From the NCBI GenBank assembly GCA_028023455.1, contig JAQFVV010006197.1, positions 16,119,254-16,183,253 of the forward strand: a stretch of DNA of 64,000 bases, written 5' to 3'. The DNA is from Epiperipatus broadwayi. Taxonomy: Eukaryota; Onychophora; Udeonychophora; Euonychophora; Peripatidae. A model generated the notes under the pieces. That model was not told the DNA's origin, did not search any database, and was given only the letters and a program-made list of their open reading frames with translations. Positions within the stretch are counted from its first letter, which is position 1. Every line of letters begins with the position of its first letter. Shown here piece after piece: positions 61,874-64,000 of the stretch. Both the position numbers and the translations under genes were made by a program.

Positions 61874-62355
61874 TATAATTGAAATAATAAATTAACGGTT
61901 TACAAACTATTATAAACAATCCTTAAATCCGCAGAAGTACTTTTGGTTAATTTCTTAAACCTGCCTCAACTGCCATTAAATTCAAAAACAAAAGCGGAAG
62001 CAAACGTCATCAATTCAAATTCCATGAACCTCATATTTTAATGTTAGCAGCTTGTCGATTTATTAAATGCATTTTATTCCTGTTTATAAAAATTGCCTCT
62101 TTAATTTTTCTTTTACTATGGTTTCTCTCTTCATGAAGAATTTTCACATTTTCAAAATCAAATTTAAATTTATATTTACATGTTTTTTCATGATGATTTT
62201 TGAATTTAATGGCAGTTGAGGCAGGTTTAAGAAATTAACCGAAAGTACTTCTGCAGATTTAAGGATTATTTGTAATAATTTGTAAACCGTTAAATTTATT
62301 ATTTCAATTATAATTACAATTTTGTTTTTAATTAATGGACATTTTATTTATTTTA
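61874..62355 (-). mobile_element. 482-bp PLE remnant flanked by inverted repeats
   Basis: Inverted arms at about 61874-61995 and 62209-62330 share TAACGGTTTACAAA, AATCCTTAAATC.GCAGAAGTAC and CCTGCCTCAACTGCCATTAAA. A low-complexity 15-bp repeat CATATATATATATAT (61859-61873 and 62356-62370) flanks it. Between the arms the minus strand encodes FDFENVKILHEERNHSKRKI then KEAIFINRNKMHLIN, the basic C-terminal end of PLE GIY-YIG proteins, followed by stops. Confidence 0.75.
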
Positions 62356-62370
62356 CATATATATATATAT

Positions 62371-64000
62371 AATGACAGCAAATAGATCTCAACTGGCCAC
62401 ATATTGGTACATCACTTTATGTAACATTATATAATTTGGTAAACAAATATATGGACAAATTTAGGCCTGTATTATCTTTCTAGGCATACATCAGGCTATT
62501 ACTAGCCAAAATCATTTATCATCACAAATTTTATTTCTTTATATGGATACCATAATATTATTATTGACTAGTGCATGATAAAATATCCTTCATAGGCAAG
62601 AATATATTTCATATTCCAATTAAAAAAAAAAAGCAATAAACTCTAACTGATCAACACAATATCAGGATTAAAGTTATATTGAAGGGAGGGGGATAAAATT
62701 ATGCAATAAAAATAACAATATTTAATTAACAGATAAGTTACAAATTCATAAAAATTATGTACAATAAATGAATATTAAAACAAATATAAAATTTAAGTCA
62801 GTGCATAAATATAATACCTAGAGAATATCGAAAGCACTAAACTCAATTTAAAATTACATAAATACCAAGCTTTTCTTATCATAGGTACCCAAAGCTAGAA
62901 AATCAATTTATTATGAGAATAGCATAAAATGTTACTGAAATCAGCTGTTACTATTCAATTATATGAACTGAATTTAACATATATTTTTAACTTTGAATAT
63001 TTACTTGTATGACCATTTCCCAAATAATGAATTTTGTAATTTTAGTTTAACCTGTTCAAAAATCTCCAAATTTAATATGTTTTTTCTTATTGTATTTGAA
63101 ATGACTATCCTTTCAAGTGTTTATAAATGCATTCACATCAAATATTTCACAATAGAGTCGTTATAATAAAAGCTTCTACTGTGAATAAACTATATAACAA
63201 ACACGTTTTTCGCAAAATTAAGTTTTATACAAAATTGCCTGAAAGCATCTTTTTCATGTTTTGTAAAGTTTAAATTACAATTTTATTCCCTTATCTATTT
63301 GTATTTTTAACAATGAAAATATTTTACACATAATTTGCTACATATTTTTCAATTGTATACATAAAAATAAGCGTGAAAAGAAGAGCTAAAAAACTGATTA
63401 AAGTTGTCATGAAAAAAAAGAATTGACAATGAAAATCCATAAAACCGTGAATAAATGCAAATGTTATGATGAATACCATTAGCTCACATATGAAACATAC
63501 ATGCAAGATATGAAATCTGATTAACACTATCAAAAAACTAATAACTTCCAAATAAAAAAGTAAAACGATTTTTATTAATATATATTTGTTTTTGCTTTTA
63601 TAAAGTTTAAATTTATTTTTCAATAAAGTAGAAAAACTGTTAAAAAAGTTAACACAAAAAAAAAAATTTCCAAGGAAGAAAGTAGTAGTAAAATGGCTTT
63701 TTATTAATATAAGTTTGTTTATTCTAAATTACATTATGAATTAAAAAAACTGAGTTAAAACATAGTGTTAAGAAAAAAATAATTTCCAATCAAGAAAGTG
63801 ACAATTCTGAATACGATATGGTAAAATCATTAATTTATAAATTTTTATCAAGGTAAATTTAATCTGTGCTTTTAATAAAAAAAATGGTTTTAGTTTTCAT
63901 TAAATATGTAAAACAATATATATATAATTCAATATATCAACTTCTTTTTAAATCTTGTTTTTATGTGATTATTATAAAAAATATATAAATATACACTCAA
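62371..64000. other. AT-rich stretch without recognised features
   Basis: A 99-codon hydrophobic minus-strand frame (63324-63623) looks like translated T-rich sequence. No domain, repeat or RNA gene was recognised to the end of the window. Confidence 0.4.

Overview
The window is a gene-poor, very AT-rich piece of an animal nuclear genome, roughly three quarters A+T by eye. It contains spliceosomal exon/intron structure, non-LTR retrotransposons of several clades, Penelope-like elements (PLEs), an LTR retrotransposon, tRNA-derived SINEs and DNA transposons. This points to an invertebrate metazoan; the Jockey-like LINE makes an arthropod plausible, but the species cannot be named from sequence alone. 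The only host protein-coding sequence I can support is one 81-bp exon (minus strand, 7678-7758) of a WRN-like RecQ helicase zinc-binding region. Nearly everything else recognisable is mobile DNA in varied states of decay.

Layout. 1-3280: a Jockey-like LINE (+). 3281-4170: about 297 perfect TTA repeats. 4171-5400: 3' end of a second LINE (-), tail to tail with the first. 6164-7527: a DNA transposon with 38-bp terminal inverted repeats. 7678-7758: the RecQ exon. 11430-13060: a decayed RTE-like LINE (+). 13681-22314: an LTR retrotransposon (-) with ATGT target duplications, LTRs of about 2.7 kb, a polypurine tract and only gag remnants. 27890-31333: a decayed EN-RT-zinc-finger LINE (+), same family as the one at 4.2-5.4 kb. 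37637-41340: a tandemly duplicated LINE fragment (-) invaded by two palindromic elements. 43629-45052: a second DNA transposon related to the first. 50490-54850: an RTE-like LINE (-) into which a PLE with an open 455-codon frame has inserted.

The most interesting content is a set of palindromic insertions of 54 bp to 1.8 kb (near 9.3, 24.9, 27.2, 34.3, 35.6, 38.9, 39.9, 47.3, 57.1, 59.1, 61.6 and 61.9 kb). Nine are bracketed by direct target-site duplications of 10-15 bp. Two families carry type I hammerhead ribozymes. In the 47.3-49.1 kb element, two tandem ~470-bp units are joined to two more in inverted orientation; three of the four units carry a complete hammerhead fold (core CUGAUGA...GAAA, palindromic stem III, extended stem I). 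The 39.9-41.2 kb element has two tandem ~455-bp units plus one inverted unit, with a second hammerhead family. Three related palindromes enclose or carry decayed GIY-YIG C-termini of PLEs, and one contains tRNA-like pol III A and B boxes in both arms. I infer a non-autonomous, self-cleaving, retrozyme-like system mobilised by Penelope-like reverse transcriptases. The hammerheads and most target duplications are read directly from the sequence; activity and the mobilising enzyme are inference.
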